64,000 nt of DNA from Labrys monachus (GTDB lineage Bacteria; Pseudomonadota; Alphaproteobacteria; Rhizobiales; Labraceae), in assembly GCF_030814655.1 (NCBI RefSeq), contig NZ_JAUSVK010000001.1:3367501-3431500 (forward strand). The letters are read 5' to 3'. Numbering within the stretch: the first letter of the stretch is position 1; every line of letters starts with the position of its first letter. Below, piece by piece: positions 24,633-33,699 of the stretch. The notes beneath the pieces were generated by a model, which had not been told where the DNA came from, made no database searches, and worked only from the letters and a program-made list of their open reading frames with translations. Made by a program: the position numbers and the translations under genes.

Positions 24633-25697
24633 TCAGTACTGGGGCTCATATTTGTCGACATTGTCCTTGGTGATGTCGTGGACTTCCAGCGGCGTGGTGC
24701 GGGGCACCGGCTTGCCGGCCCAGGCGTCGCCGAGCTGGATGACGGCCTCGTACATCTCCGTATAGGGCAGCAGGGTACGGGTGCCCTCGATCTGGCCGGC
24801 CTTGACGGCCTGGAAGGACCAGATGTTGCCGCCGCTGTCGTAGATCTTGAGATGGCCGTTGTTGAGCGCGCCGGTCTGCTTGGCGGCCTGCACCGCGCCG
24901 CGGGTCATGTCGGAATAGTTCGAGATCAGGATCGTCAGGTCGGGATGGGCCTGGAACAAAGGCAGCGTCTTGGAATTGCCCTGCACGATGGAATAGTCGG
25001 TCCTGACCACGGCGACGACGTCGAAGTCGGGATATTTGGCCTTGACGTCCTTCAGCGCGAGGTCGGTGTTGATCGTGTTGGCATTGAGGTCGGGCCCGGT
25101 GACCACGGCGACCTTCTGCTTGCCGGGATTGTCCTTGGCGACGTTCATGATCCAGTCGCGGAAAGGCCCGCGACCCTGCGATCCGCCGACGAAGTTCAGC
25201 GTGCCCGGCGCCCACAGCGCGTCGCCCTCATTGGCGGCGCGGTCGCAGATCGGTTCGTTGGCAATCGCCACGAGGACGTTGTGCTCGCGCGCGGTCTCGC
25301 TCAGGATCTTGCAGGCTTGGTTGCCGTCGTTGATCTCGCCGAGGATGGCATTGTACTTGCCGCTCGAAATCACGTTCTGGGCCTGGTTGTACTGGACCGT
25401 CGGGCTCCAGTTGGGGTCGAACACGTCCAGCGTCGCGCCGATCTTCTGGGCCGCTTCCTTGGCGCCCTTGATGGCCGCCTGCAGATGTGTGTTGTTGGTC
25501 GCGGCGACGAGGAAGGCGATGTGGAGCTGGCCGCAGCCGCCCATCACCGATTTGCCCTCGCCGAGATCGATGGCGTGAGGCTTGCAGTCGTCGGCGCGGG
25601 CCGGCGTCGTGCCCGCCCCCGCCAGCAGCGCCGTGCCGAGGGCGAAAGCCGTGCCTGCGAACAGGCCGAAGCGAAGTTTAGCGAACATGGTCGTCAT
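24633..25697 (-). CDS. Substrate-binding protein (importer C)
   Basis: A 354-residue exported protein. The signal peptide (MTTMFAKLRFGLFAGTAFAL, ending near TPARA) is followed by a short Cys-containing segment (DDCKPHA to GGCGQ), then a type-1 periplasmic binding fold beginning LHIAFLVAATNNTHLQAA. The two cysteines about 18 residues apart near the mature N-terminus could form a disulfide, unusual for RbsB relatives. The ATG at 25697 is five bases from GGAAGG; an earlier in-frame start at 25733 lacks this. First gene of the operon with ATPase, permease and deacetylase. Ligand unknown; the deacetylase and acylase neighbours suggest an amidated or N-acylated carbohydrate. Confidence 0.9.
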   Translation of the reverse strand: MTTMFAKLRFGLFAGTAFALGTALLAGAGTTPARADDCKPHAIDLGEGKSVMGGCGQLHIAFLVAATNNTHLQAAIKGAKEAAQKIGATLDVFDPNWSPTVQYNQAQNVISSGKYNAILGEINDGNQACKILSETAREHNVLVAIANEPICDRAANEGDALWAPGTLNFVGGSQGRGPFRDWIMNVAKDNPGKQKVAVVTGPDLNANTINTDLALKDVKAKYPDFDVVAVVRTDYSIVQGNSKTLPLFQAHPDLTILISNYSDMTRGAVQAAKQTGALNNGHLKIYDSGGNIWSFQAVKAGQIEGTRTLLPYTEMYEAVIQLGDAWAGKPVPRTTPLEVHDITKDNVDKYEPQY

Positions 25698-25833
25698 GGC
25701 TCCCTTCCGGATCATGCCGCCGGCGGCCACCAAGGCGCGGGCGCGGTCTGGATTGGGGTGATTATCGGCGGCGCCCGGATTTTCGAGTTACCACTTGAAC
25801 ACAATCGCAGCGTGCGGCGGGAAAAGGCACGCG

Positions 25834-25912
25834 TGGAGAGGCGATCATCGGATCACCCCTCTTGGAAACGCAGAGCCCGCCGGAAAGGAAGAGGTCGATC
25901 GGTGATCGACCC
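25834..25912. repeat. Two-hairpin repeat, copy 1
   Basis: A repeat of about 75 bp, shared with 58347-58419. Its right half (25883-25912) is identical over 30 bp to 58390-58419 and contains the palindrome GTCGATC-GGT-GATCGAC (25894-25910) preceded by GAAAGGAAGAG. The left hairpin is decayed here. It lies between the importer C binding-protein gene and the LuxR-type gene, in a 251-bp gap that shows no other feature. Confidence 0.7.
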
Positions 25913-25948
25913 ATCTCGCATTTATCCCGGGAAAGCCTGCGGCTTTTC

Positions 25949-27853
25949 TCACCCCCGGTTGAGCCAGGGCGGCAGGCGAAAGGCGCATTCCCCGTAGGGC
26001 GAGGGCGAGAGGATGCGCTGGCGTCCGTCCTGGATCTGGAAGATGAGATGGGCCTGGCTGATCGAAGGGTCGCGCGAGGTATCGGGATAGGCCTCCGCCA
26101 CCTGCCCGGGATTGTCGAGGCAATAGGCGCCGTTGACGCCGCGATGGATGACCGTGCGGATCTCCGGCACCACGCGGTCGAAGGCCCGGGGGTTGTCGGT
26201 GCGGGTCCAGGCCGTCGCCAGGATGTTGACGCGGTCATAGGCGAGGCCGGCATGGGAGTGGCCGGGCTTGACACCATGCATCCGCTCATAGCGCTCGGCG
26301 AAGCCGCGGGCGAGATGGTCGCCGTAAAGGCCGGTCGTCGTCGCCCAGATCACCCCGTCCGCATCGCCGCCGAGTTGCTGGCGATAGGCGGGGATCGAGG
26401 GACCGTACAGCGTGTAGACCAGCGCATTGGCCGGATTGTCGAGGAACTGCCGAAGGAAGGCGATGTTTTCCTCGGGAAAGTAATAGGCCAGGAAGATGGC
26501 AGCCGGCGCCAGGCTGTGCACCTTGTCCATCACCGTGCCCCAGTCGATGTTGCGCAGCGGCAGGTCGTCGAGCAGATCGATCTTCCAGCCGGTCCTCGCC
26601 GCCAGGCGTTCCAGGTTCTGGAACCCGATATTCATGCGCGACCAGCGCGGCTGGATCACCAGGACCCGCCGCGTCGCGGGCGTCCAGGCCCTCGTCTTCT
26701 CCAGTTCGGTGATGAACTGGATGAAGCGCGGGCCGTAATGGATGTCGCTCGGGCAGATCTGGAAGACATTGCGCAGCCGCCACCGATCGAGGCGCACGCG
26801 GTCCACCATCGCCTCCATCGTGGCGCAATGCAGGTAGGGCGCGCCATAGTCGGCGACGAGGTCCTGGACCCCCTCCTCCGAACAGGTATAGCCCGAGGTG
26901 ATGGCGTCCACCTCGCAATCGATCAGGTTGCGGACCGCCTCCAGCACGGCTCGATCGTCGCTGACGTCGCAATCGGCGACGCGCAGCTCCAGCTTGCGTC
27001 CGGCGACGCCGCCGCGACGGTTGATCTCGTCGATCGCCAGGCGGGTGCCGTTGAGCATCTCGGTCGCGTCGGTCGAGGCCAGTCCGTTGAGGGACAGCGG
27101 CATGCCGATCAGGATCGGGCGCCGCTGCACGGACAGAGAGGGCTGGCGCGCCCGTCCCGACCAGGAAGCCTTGTGGTCGACGAGCCCGGCCGTCAGCGGC
27201 ATGAGGTTGCGCCCGCCGCCGGGCGTCGGCAGCCGAAGCAGGCCGAGATCGGTCGCCAGGGTCGCGGCGCCGGTGCGGCTCATCTGGCCGAGCTTGACGA
27301 GAATGCGCTCTACATGGGTGGTGATCGTGCGCAGGCTCGCCTCCAGGCAGGCCGCGATCTCCCGGTTGCCCAGGCCGCCCGAAATCAGGGTGAGGACGTC
27401 GAGCTCGCGGACCGTCAGCCCGAAAGGCGGCGATACCCGCGTGGCCGCCACGATCGCCCGCCTGCCATCGGCCCGGTGTTCGACGTCGATGCGGACCGAA
27501 TGCCAGCTGCGGTCGCCGTCGATCCAGACGAAGCGGACGAGATCGCGGCCGCTGTCCATCAGCGCCACCGCGAAGGCGGCAAGGTCCGGCCGGGCCACGA
27601 TGAAGGCTTCGGCGCCGCGGCCCTCGATCGTTTCGATCTGTCCGTCCTCGGTGACGGCCAGGCGGTGGGTCACGAGCGGCGCGCCGGCCTCCGGCCCGTG
27701 CGGCCGCTCTTCGGTCACGCCGGCCGCCGCGGATGCCTTCCGGCTTTCCAGGAGAAGAGAGCCCGTGGGCTCTTTGGCGATCAAAGGGCTCTCACCTTGT
27801 TGCGAGGAAGCATCATCGTGCCTCGACCGTAGCAAATTCCATGCCGGGAACAT
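25949..27853 (-). CDS. LuxR-type HTH regulator fused to a periplasmic-binding-protein domain
   Basis: A 634-residue protein without signal peptide or membrane segment, so presumably cytosolic. Residues about 60-140 form a small alpha/beta region. Residues about 145-207 are a LuxR/GerE helix-turn-helix (LTVRELDVLTLI, then GNREIAACLEASLRTITTHV). Residues about 247-620 form a type-1 binding fold of the urea/short-chain amide class (IGMPLSLNGLASTDATEM, SGYTCSEEGVQDLVADYGAP). An HTH in the middle with a binding domain at the C-terminus is an uncommon order. By analogy with AmiC it may sense an amide or its product. The ATG at 27853 is seven bases from GGAG; the frame stays open to 28012, inside the divergent AraC gene. 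It probably controls importer C downstream. Confidence 0.8.
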   Translation of the reverse strand: MFPAWNLLRSRHDDASSQQGESPLIAKEPTGSLLLESRKASAAAGVTEERPHGPEAGAPLVTHRLAVTEDGQIETIEGRGAEAFIVARPDLAAFAVALMDSGRDLVRFVWIDGDRSWHSVRIDVEHRADGRRAIVAATRVSPPFGLTVRELDVLTLISGGLGNREIAACLEASLRTITTHVERILVKLGQMSRTGAATLATDLGLLRLPTPGGGRNLMPLTAGLVDHKASWSGRARQPSLSVQRRPILIGMPLSLNGLASTDATEMLNGTRLAIDEINRRGGVAGRKLELRVADCDVSDDRAVLEAVRNLIDCEVDAITSGYTCSEEGVQDLVADYGAPYLHCATMEAMVDRVRLDRWRLRNVFQICPSDIHYGPRFIQFITELEKTRAWTPATRRVLVIQPRWSRMNIGFQNLERLAARTGWKIDLLDDLPLRNIDWGTVMDKVHSLAPAAIFLAYYFPEENIAFLRQFLDNPANALVYTLYGPSIPAYRQQLGGDADGVIWATTTGLYGDHLARGFAERYERMHGVKPGHSHAGLAYDRVNILATAWTRTDNPRAFDRVVPEIRTVIHRGVNGAYCLDNPGQVAEAYPDTSRDPSISQAHLIFQIQDGRQRILSPSPYGECAFRLPPWLNRG

Positions 27854-27996
27854 AGGCCGTCTCCGCCCGCCAACCATGGATGACGGAAACGGCCCTGTCG
27901 CGCCATCGGTCGGTTTACGTATTTCGCAGCCGGCTCCCGCCACTAGGCTTGCGCCATGCTCCCGCTGACGAGGAGTGCAAGCAAGAGGGCGAGAGC

Positions 27997-29064
27997 ATGA
28001 GTCAGCCGACATCCGGGGCGGACCACCTGCCGGCCGCAGCGACGGCGAGCAACGCGAGGATCCTGTCCTCCGCCGCCAACGGCATTTCCGAATTCATCGT
28101 CGCCAACGGCGCCGATCCCGGCGTCGTGCTCCGGGCCGCCGGCATCGACGAGCGCATCGTCCGCACCGATCGCGGCAGCCTCGATCTGCGGCGCTATTGC
28201 GAGATGATCGAGCTCGCCGCCCGCGTGACGAAGAATGACGATTTCGGCCTGCAATTCGGGCGCGACTTCAGCCCGGAACGGCTCGGCCTGATCGGAGAGA
28301 TCGTCCTCGCCTCGCCGACGCTGGGGGCCTCGCTCGAGAACCTCGCCCGCTTCTTCCCCTATCACCAGCAAAATACCGCCACGGCCTTCCGCCGCTCGGG
28401 CGGCTTGTGGCGCCTCGAATTCCGCATCCTCGACGGACGCATCCTGCAGGGGCGCCACTATGCGGAGATGACGATGGCCATGTATCTGAACGTCATCCGC
28501 AGCTGTCTCGGCCCGGCCTGGACGGCGGACGAGGTCCATTTCGAACATCCCTGCCCCGGCGGGATCGCGACGCATCGCAGCGTCTTCAACGCGCCGGTCT
28601 ATTTCAGCATGGCGACCAACGCCCTCGTCTTCCGCGACGGGCAGCTGGCGACATCGATGCCCGGCGGCAATCCGGCCCGCATGCGCGATTTGTGCCAGGC
28701 ACTGACGCTGCTCACCGGCAGCACCGGCACGCTCAGCCTCACCGATCAGGTGACGGGGGAGATCCGCTCGCGGCTGCCTTCCGGCTATCCGCATATCGAG
28801 GACGTCGCCGAGGCCCTGCAGATGACGCGCTGGACGCTGCAGCGCCGCCTCGCCGACCATGGCCGCGTGTTTTCCGACCTCGTGGAGACCACGCGGCAGA
28901 GGCTGGCGGAACTTCATCTGGGCCAGGCCCACATGCCGATCCGCGAGATCGCCGACATCCTCGGCTATTCCGAGCTGAGCGCCTTCAGCCGGGCCTGCGT
29001 GCGCTGGTTCGCCGCCCCGCCCTCCAGGGTCCGTGAAGGCCTGCTTCGAACGCAGGCGCCCTGA
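27997..29064 (+). CDS. AraC-family transcriptional regulator
   Basis: A 355-residue regulator. Residues about 25-215 match the arabinose-binding-like sensor domain of the OruR/ArgR-type AraC proteins (ISEFIVANGADPGVVLRAAG, then FGLQFGRDFSPERLG). Residues about 255-345 are the double helix-turn-helix (HIEDVAEALQMTRWTLQRRL, then IREIADILGYSELSAFSRA). The ATG at 27997 follows GAGGGCGAGAG; an upstream alternative at 27880 would run back across the divergent promoter region. It faces the LuxR-type gene and precedes two dehydrogenase genes on the same strand, so it likely activates those. Confidence 0.9.
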   Translation: MSQPTSGADHLPAAATASNARILSSAANGISEFIVANGADPGVVLRAAGIDERIVRTDRGSLDLRRYCEMIELAARVTKNDDFGLQFGRDFSPERLGLIGEIVLASPTLGASLENLARFFPYHQQNTATAFRRSGGLWRLEFRILDGRILQGRHYAEMTMAMYLNVIRSCLGPAWTADEVHFEHPCPGGIATHRSVFNAPVYFSMATNALVFRDGQLATSMPGGNPARMRDLCQALTLLTGSTGTLSLTDQVTGEIRSRLPSGYPHIEDVAEALQMTRWTLQRRLADHGRVFSDLVETTRQRLAELHLGQAHMPIREIADILGYSELSAFSRACVRWFAAPPSRVREGLLRTQAP

Positions 29065-29154
29065 CGCAGTATCGAGATGTCAAGCGCCCGTGCGGCGGGA
29101 CGCCCTATCATGCTGCGACGAGAGAGTTCGCGCGAGGAGCGAAAGGAAAGCATC

Positions 29155-29880
29155 ATGAAGCTCACAGGCAGGCTGGCGGTGGTGACCGGCGGCTATCGCG
29201 GGATCGGCCGCGCCTGCGCCGAAGCGCTCGCCGGCGAAGGCGCGCGGGTGATCGCGGCGGACATCTTCCCGGACAGCCCCGGCTATGCCAGCGATGCCAT
29301 CGCCTATCGCAAGCTCGATGTCGGATCGGAAGGCGACTGGCAGGCCCTCTCCGACACCCTCGCCGCCGATCCCGGCCGCATCGACATCCTGGTCTGCGCC
29401 GCCGGCATCGCCCCCACCAAGGCTTCTGCGCACGACGTCGCCCTCGCCGACTGGGACGACATCCTCCGCGTCAACCAGACCGGTGTGCTGCTCGGCATGC
29501 GCATGGCGACGGCGATGATGCTCGGACGCGGTCCCCTCTCGATCGTCAACATCTCCTCGATCTGGGGACAGGTCGGCGGCAGCGGGCAAATCGCCTATCA
29601 TGCCAGCAAGGGCGCCGTCATCAACATGACCCGCAACGCCGCCGTGACCTATGCCTCGCGGGGCATCCGCGTCAACGCCATCCTGCCCGGCCTGATCGAT
29701 ACCGACATGGTGCGCGTCCAGAAGCCGGAAATGAACGCCGCCACGCTGGCCCTCACGCCGATGGGCCGCATCGGCCTTCCCCGGGAGATCGCCGCCGGGG
29801 TGGTCTTCCTCGCCGGCGACGACGCCTCCTTCATCACCGGCGCCATCCTGCCGATCGACGGCGGCTATACCGCGCAATAG
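29155..29880 (+). CDS. Short-chain dehydrogenase/reductase
   Basis: A 241-residue classical SDR. The cofactor-binding motif is VTGGYRGIGRA (residues 12-22) with the acidic ADIFPD after strand 2, which favours NAD(H). Catalytic residues are Ser in NISSIWG, Tyr and Lys in AYHASKGAV. The C-terminus ends ITGAILPIDGGYTAQ, typical of the FabG/KduD-like group. AAAGG precedes the ATG at 29155; an open frame from 29077 adds an unsupported Arg/Ser-rich stretch. Forms a pair with the next SDR gene 12 bp downstream. Substrate not evident. Confidence 0.9.
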   Translation: MKLTGRLAVVTGGYRGIGRACAEALAGEGARVIAADIFPDSPGYASDAIAYRKLDVGSEGDWQALSDTLAADPGRIDILVCAAGIAPTKASAHDVALADWDDILRVNQTGVLLGMRMATAMMLGRGPLSIVNISSIWGQVGGSGQIAYHASKGAVINMTRNAAVTYASRGIRVNAILPGLIDTDMVRVQKPEMNAATLALTPMGRIGLPREIAAGVVFLAGDDASFITGAILPIDGGYTAQ

Positions 29881-29892
29881 GTCCACAGTCTC

Positions 29893-30639
29893 ATGACCGA
29901 TCAAACCGAGAGCCGGCCTCTGGCCGGACGCATCGCGCTGGTGACCGGCGCCGCCCGCGGCATCGGCGCCGCCGTGGCGACGCGCCTGGCCGCCGACGGC
30001 GCCCAGATCTATGCCGGCGACATCCTGGAAGAGGAGGGCCGCGCCCTTGCGGCGCGGCTCGGGCCGCAGGCAGCCTTCCAGCGGCTCGACGTCACCGACG
30101 AGGCCCAATGGGCGGCGATGATGGAGCGCATCGCGCGCGAGGCCGGGCGCCTCGACATCCTCGTCAACAATGCCGGCATCTACGGACCGGCCTCGCTGCA
30201 GGACGAATCCGCGGCCGGCTTCCGGCGGCTGTTCGAGATCAACCAGTTCTCGATCTTCTGGGGCATGAAATGCGCCGTGCCGCTGATGACGCTCGGCGGG
30301 TCGATCATCAACCTGTCCTCGATCGGCGGCATGGTCGGCTACAAGGGGACCTTCGGCTATGCCGGCACCAAATGGGCCGTGCGCGGCCTGACCCGCTCGG
30401 CCGCCCGCGAACTGGCCCCCCTCAGGATCCGCGTCAATACCGTCTGCCCCGGCGTGATCGACACGCCGATGTTCTACGAGAACGACCCGGCGCTGCTGAA
30501 CCAGTTCCTCGAATCGATCCCGCTGGGAGCCCTGGGCAAGCCGACCGACATCGCCTCCGCCGTCGCTTTCCTCGCCTCGGAACAGGCGGCCTACATCACC
30601 GGCTCGGACATCCTCGTCGACGGCGGCATGCTGGCCTGA
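29893..30639 (+). CDS. Short-chain dehydrogenase/reductase
   Basis: A 248-residue classical SDR similar in type to its neighbour. Cofactor motif VTGAARGIGAA (residues 17-27) followed by AGDILEEEG, suggesting NAD(H). Catalytic Ser in NLSSIGG, Tyr and Lys in YAGTKWA. It resembles the 3-alpha(20-beta)-hydroxysteroid and glucose dehydrogenase-like SDRs in its VDGGMLA end, but the substrate cannot be assigned. Twelve bases from the first SDR, so the two are almost certainly co-transcribed and may carry out an epimerisation or two-step oxidation. Confidence 0.9.
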   Translation: MTDQTESRPLAGRIALVTGAARGIGAAVATRLAADGAQIYAGDILEEEGRALAARLGPQAAFQRLDVTDEAQWAAMMERIAREAGRLDILVNNAGIYGPASLQDESAAGFRRLFEINQFSIFWGMKCAVPLMTLGGSIINLSSIGGMVGYKGTFGYAGTKWAVRGLTRSAARELAPLRIRVNTVCPGVIDTPMFYENDPALLNQFLESIPLGALGKPTDIASAVAFLASEQAAYITGSDILVDGGMLA

Positions 30640-30853
30640 AGCATTCGCCGGACCCGGCGGGAAGCGCAAAGACGCATCCCAAGAGCCGAAGCCGGGCCCG
30701 AGGCGCGAGCGGCCCGTTCGGCGGCCGCGCCGGTCGGTCATCGCCCCTATTTGCGGCGCCGGGGCGCTACGGCGATTCGCCGCTTGTGATTTCCGCTTGA
30801 AACCCGCTATCGACCAGCATTGAATTGAGCGTGAATCAAGCGGAAGGTCCGAT

Positions 30854-32410
30854 GTGAACGACGTCCATCAGCCCCGGCCAGCCGGCATGTCGCATGAAGA
30901 GCGCGTGCGAAGCGGTATCGAGAGCGCGGGAGTCGGCACCTGGGACTTCGACTTCTCCACGCGGCGGCTGGTCTGGTCGGCGACGACGAGGAGGCTTTTC
31001 GGCATCAGCGCCGACCAGCCGGTCGATTATGACCTCCTTTTGTCGCTGCTCGCCGCGCCGGAGCGCGAGGTCACGATCGAGGCCGTCAACCGGACGATCG
31101 AGACCGGCGCTCCCTTCGACGTGCAGATCCGGGTCAGCATGCCGTCGGGCGCGGGCCATTGGCTGCGTTTGCGCGGCGGAGCGGTCCGCGACGAAGGCGG
31201 CTCGATCGGCCGGCTGAGCGGCATCGCGCTCGACATCGATGAGGAAAAGAAGCTCGAAGAGGCCTTGCGGACGCGCGAGGAACATTTTCGGTCCATCCTC
31301 GATACCATTCCCGATGCCATGGTCGTCATCGACGAAGCCGGCATCATCCAGTTCTTCAGCCGGGCCGCCGAACGCCTGTTCGGCGCTACCGAGAGCGAGG
31401 CGATCGGCAGGAATGTCAGCATGCTGATGCCGGAGCCGGACCGGTCGCGCCATGACAATTATCTCTCCCGCTACCGCAGCACCGGTGACCGCCACATCAT
31501 CGGCATCGGCCGGGTCGTCACCGGCAAGCGCAAGGACGGCTCCACCTTTCCCATGCACCTGTCGGTCGGCGAGATGAGATCGGGCGGCCAGCGTTACTTC
31601 ACCGGCTTCGTCCGCGATCTGACGGAGCAGCACCAGACGCAGGCGAGGCTTCTCGAGCTTCAGGCCGAGCTCGTCCATATCTCGCGCCTGAGCGCGATGG
31701 GCGAGATGGCGTCCGCCCTCGCCCACGAACTTAACCAGCCGCTCGCGGCCATCAGCAACTATATGAAAGGCTCGCGCCGCCTGCTCGCAGCCAGCCGCGA
31801 CCCGAACGCCGAGAAGATCGAATCGGCTCTCGACCGCGCGGCCGAGCAGGCCATCCGGGCCGGCCAGATCATCCGCCGTCTGCGCAGCTTCGTGTCCCGG
31901 AGCGAGGCGGAGCGGCATGTCGAAAGCCTCTCCAAGCTGGTGGAGGAAGCCGGCTCCCTCGGCCTCGTCGGTGCGAGGGAACAAGGCGTCGCGCTGCGTT
32001 TCGAGCTCGATCCCGCCTGCGACCTCGTGTTCGCCGACCGTGTTCAGGTCCAGCAGGTGCTCATCAACCTCTACCGCAACGCCATCGAGGCGATGCAGTC
32101 CGCCGACCGCCGCGAACTCGTCGTCGCCAGCAGCCGCACGCAGGAGGGCCTGGTCCGCATTTCCGTGGCCGATACGGGCCACGGCTTTACCGAGGAAGTC
32201 CGGTCGAGCCTGTTCCAACCCTTCTTCACCACCAAGAAGACGGGCATGGGTGTCGGTCTTTCCATCAGCCGAACGATCATCGAGGCCCATGGCGGGCAGA
32301 TGTGGGCCGAGGCCAACGAGCTGGGCGGCGCTACCTTCCGCTTCACGTTGCCGCCTGCCTCGGCTGGAGATGACGCGGAGGATCGGGAGAATGTCTCCGA
32401 TGCCCGGTAA
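30854..32410 (+). CDS. fixL: Oxygen-sensing histidine kinase FixL
   Basis: A 518-residue soluble sensor kinase. PAS1 spans about 20-130 and a heme-PAS about 140-255. The second matches Bradyrhizobium FixL even in numbering: proximal heme ligand His200 (RSRHDNY), distal-pocket Arg206, His214 and Arg220 (HIIGIGR). The phospho-acceptor is His291 ([11 protein letters not shown]), followed by a HATPase domain with NAIEAM, DTGHGF and GVGLSIS. When oxygen leaves the heme the kinase should phosphorylate FixJ. Translation starts at GTG (30854), six bases from GGAAGG; the nearby ATG at 30852 is out of frame. No membrane anchor is present, unlike Sinorhizobium FixL. Confidence 0.95.
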   Translation: MNDVHQPRPAGMSHEERVRSGIESAGVGTWDFDFSTRRLVWSATTRRLFGISADQPVDYDLLLSLLAAPEREVTIEAVNRTIETGAPFDVQIRVSMPSGAGHWLRLRGGAVRDEGGSIGRLSGIALDIDEEKKLEEALRTREEHFRSILDTIPDAMVVIDEAGIIQFFSRAAERLFGATESEAIGRNVSMLMPEPDRSRHDNYLSRYRSTGDRHIIGIGRVVTGKRKDGSTFPMHLSVGEMRSGGQRYFTGFVRDLTEQHQTQARLLELQAELVHISRLSAMGEMASALAHELNQPLAAISNYMKGSRRLLAASRDPNAEKIESALDRAAEQAIRAGQIIRRLRSFVSRSEAERHVESLSKLVEEAGSLGLVGAREQGVALRFELDPACDLVFADRVQVQQVLINLYRNAIEAMQSADRRELVVASSRTQEGLVRISVADTGHGFTEEVRSSLFQPFFTTKKTGMGVGLSISRTIIEAHGGQMWAEANELGGATFRFTLPPASAGDDAEDRENVSDAR

Positions 32411-33017
32411 TGCACGCGTCTATGTCATCGATGACGATCCGGCCATGCGCGATTCGCTCGACTTCCTGCTCGGCACCGCCGGATTCGCCGTGATGTTGTT
32501 CGATTCCGCATCGCAGTTCCTACAGGCTCTCCCGGAGCTCGGCTTCGGCTGCGTGCTCACCGATGTCCGCATGCCCGGCACCGACGGGATCGAGTTGCTC
32601 AGGCAGATGCGATCGGCGGCCAGCAGGCTGCCCACCATCGTCATGACCGGGCACGGGGACATCCCGCTCGCCGTCGAGGCCATGAAGCTCGGTGCCGCCG
32701 ATTTCGTGGAAAAGCCCTTCGAGGACGAACGCCTCATCGGCATGATCGGCAGCATTCTCAGGCAGGCCGTCGAAAGCGACAGGACGTCCAGGGAGCAGAC
32801 TGCGTTGGTTTCACGCATCGCGTCCCTCAGCCCGCGCGAGCGCCAGGTCCTGGATGGCCTCGTCGCCGGCCTCTCCAACAAGATGATCGCCCAGGAATAC
32901 GACATCAGCCCACGAACGGTGGAAGTCTACCGCGCCAATCTGATGACCAAGATGCAGGCCTCCAACATCTCGGAACTGGTCAAGCTGGCGATCCGCAGCG
33001 GCGTCCTCGACACCTGA
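32391..33017 (+). CDS. fixJ: Response regulator FixJ
   Basis: A 208-residue two-domain regulator. The receiver (1-125) has the acidic pocket DDD (14-16), phospho-acceptor Asp58 (LTDVRMPG), Thr (VMTGHGD) and Lys (VEKPFED). The LuxR-type HTH (about 140-205) reads [19 protein letters not shown] followed by [20 protein letters not shown], near-identical in pattern to rhizobial FixJ. Its ATG overlaps the end of fixL by 20 bp, coupling the pair. Phospho-FixJ normally activates fixK; the fixK gene is 680 bp downstream, after a lone receiver gene. A GGAGG lies nine bases before the start. Confidence 0.95.
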   Translation: MSPMPGNARVYVIDDDPAMRDSLDFLLGTAGFAVMLFDSASQFLQALPELGFGCVLTDVRMPGTDGIELLRQMRSAASRLPTIVMTGHGDIPLAVEAMKLGAADFVEKPFEDERLIGMIGSILRQAVESDRTSREQTALVSRIASLSPRERQVLDGLVAGLSNKMIAQEYDISPRTVEVYRANLMTKMQASNISELVKLAIRSGVLDT

Positions 33018-33201
33018 CGGCAGCGCCTTGCTCGCGCCCCCGGCGCTCCGTCACCCGCTTTCCGAGAGAGCGACCGCCGGCGGCATTCGCTCCCGCCGCG
33101 CCTTTTGTGGTGGATCAACGCGCGGCTTGCCGACAACGCCCATTATTGACAATCGCACGGCTCCGCCAGATCTGCCCGAGTGGGGGTGCGCCGAGGATTC
33201 G

Positions 33202-33609
33202 ATGAGCACTGTCCCCGCCCCCATCACCGTCGACGTCATCGACGACGATCCCGATGTTCTCGGCTCCCTCCGCTTCCTGCTGGAAACCGAAGGCTTCGAG
33301 GTCAGGACCTTTGCCAGCGGCGCTGCATTTCTGGCCGCCGGTGTCGACCATTGGTCCGACTGCGTGATCATCGACTACAAGATGGAGGAGATGAACGGGA
33401 TCGACCTCATCCGCTCCCTGCGCGGGCGGGATGTCCACGCGCCGGTCGTGCTGATCACCGGCTATCCCGACGAAACCATCCCGAAGCGGGCTGCTGCCGT
33501 GGGCGTGCATCACGTCGTGCTGAAGCCGCATGTCGAGGAAGGCCTCGTGGTGCATGTGCGTGCCGCCCTGAGCGCGGCCGCGGCCGCCGACCTCCGGGAA
33601 ACCCCTTAG
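33202..33609 (+). CDS. Single-domain response regulator receiver
   Basis: A 135-residue protein that is only a CheY-like receiver. Acidic residues DDD (14-16), phospho-acceptor Asp58 (IIDYKMEE), Thr in LITGYPDE and Lys in VVLKPHVE are all present, so it should be phosphorylatable. There is no output domain; the tail is Ala-rich. The ATG at 33202 is five bases from GAGG. It lies between fixJ and the FixK-type gene, where it may act as a phosphate sink or inhibitor for FixL, as some FixJ-family stand-alone receivers do, but this is inference. Confidence 0.88.
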   Translation: MSTVPAPITVDVIDDDPDVLGSLRFLLETEGFEVRTFASGAAFLAAGVDHWSDCVIIDYKMEEMNGIDLIRSLRGRDVHAPVVLITGYPDETIPKRAAAVGVHHVVLKPHVEEGLVVHVRAALSAAAAADLRETP

Positions 33610-33699
33610 GGGGGAGCCCTTAAGGCATCGACCGAAATTTCGCGGCGGGGCGATCGCCTCTACCACTTGGCCATCCGCACCGCCAAGGAGATGGCTCCG

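Noticed and set aside
30818-30842. Possible FixK/FNR box before fixL (TTGA...TCAA)
   Set aside because: The two half-sites are 7 or 12 bases apart instead of 6, so the geometry does not fit.
33107-33120. Possible FixK/FNR box before the lone receiver gene (TTGTGGTGGATCAA)
   Set aside because: The fourth base breaks the TTG[AC] half-site, leaving only one good half.
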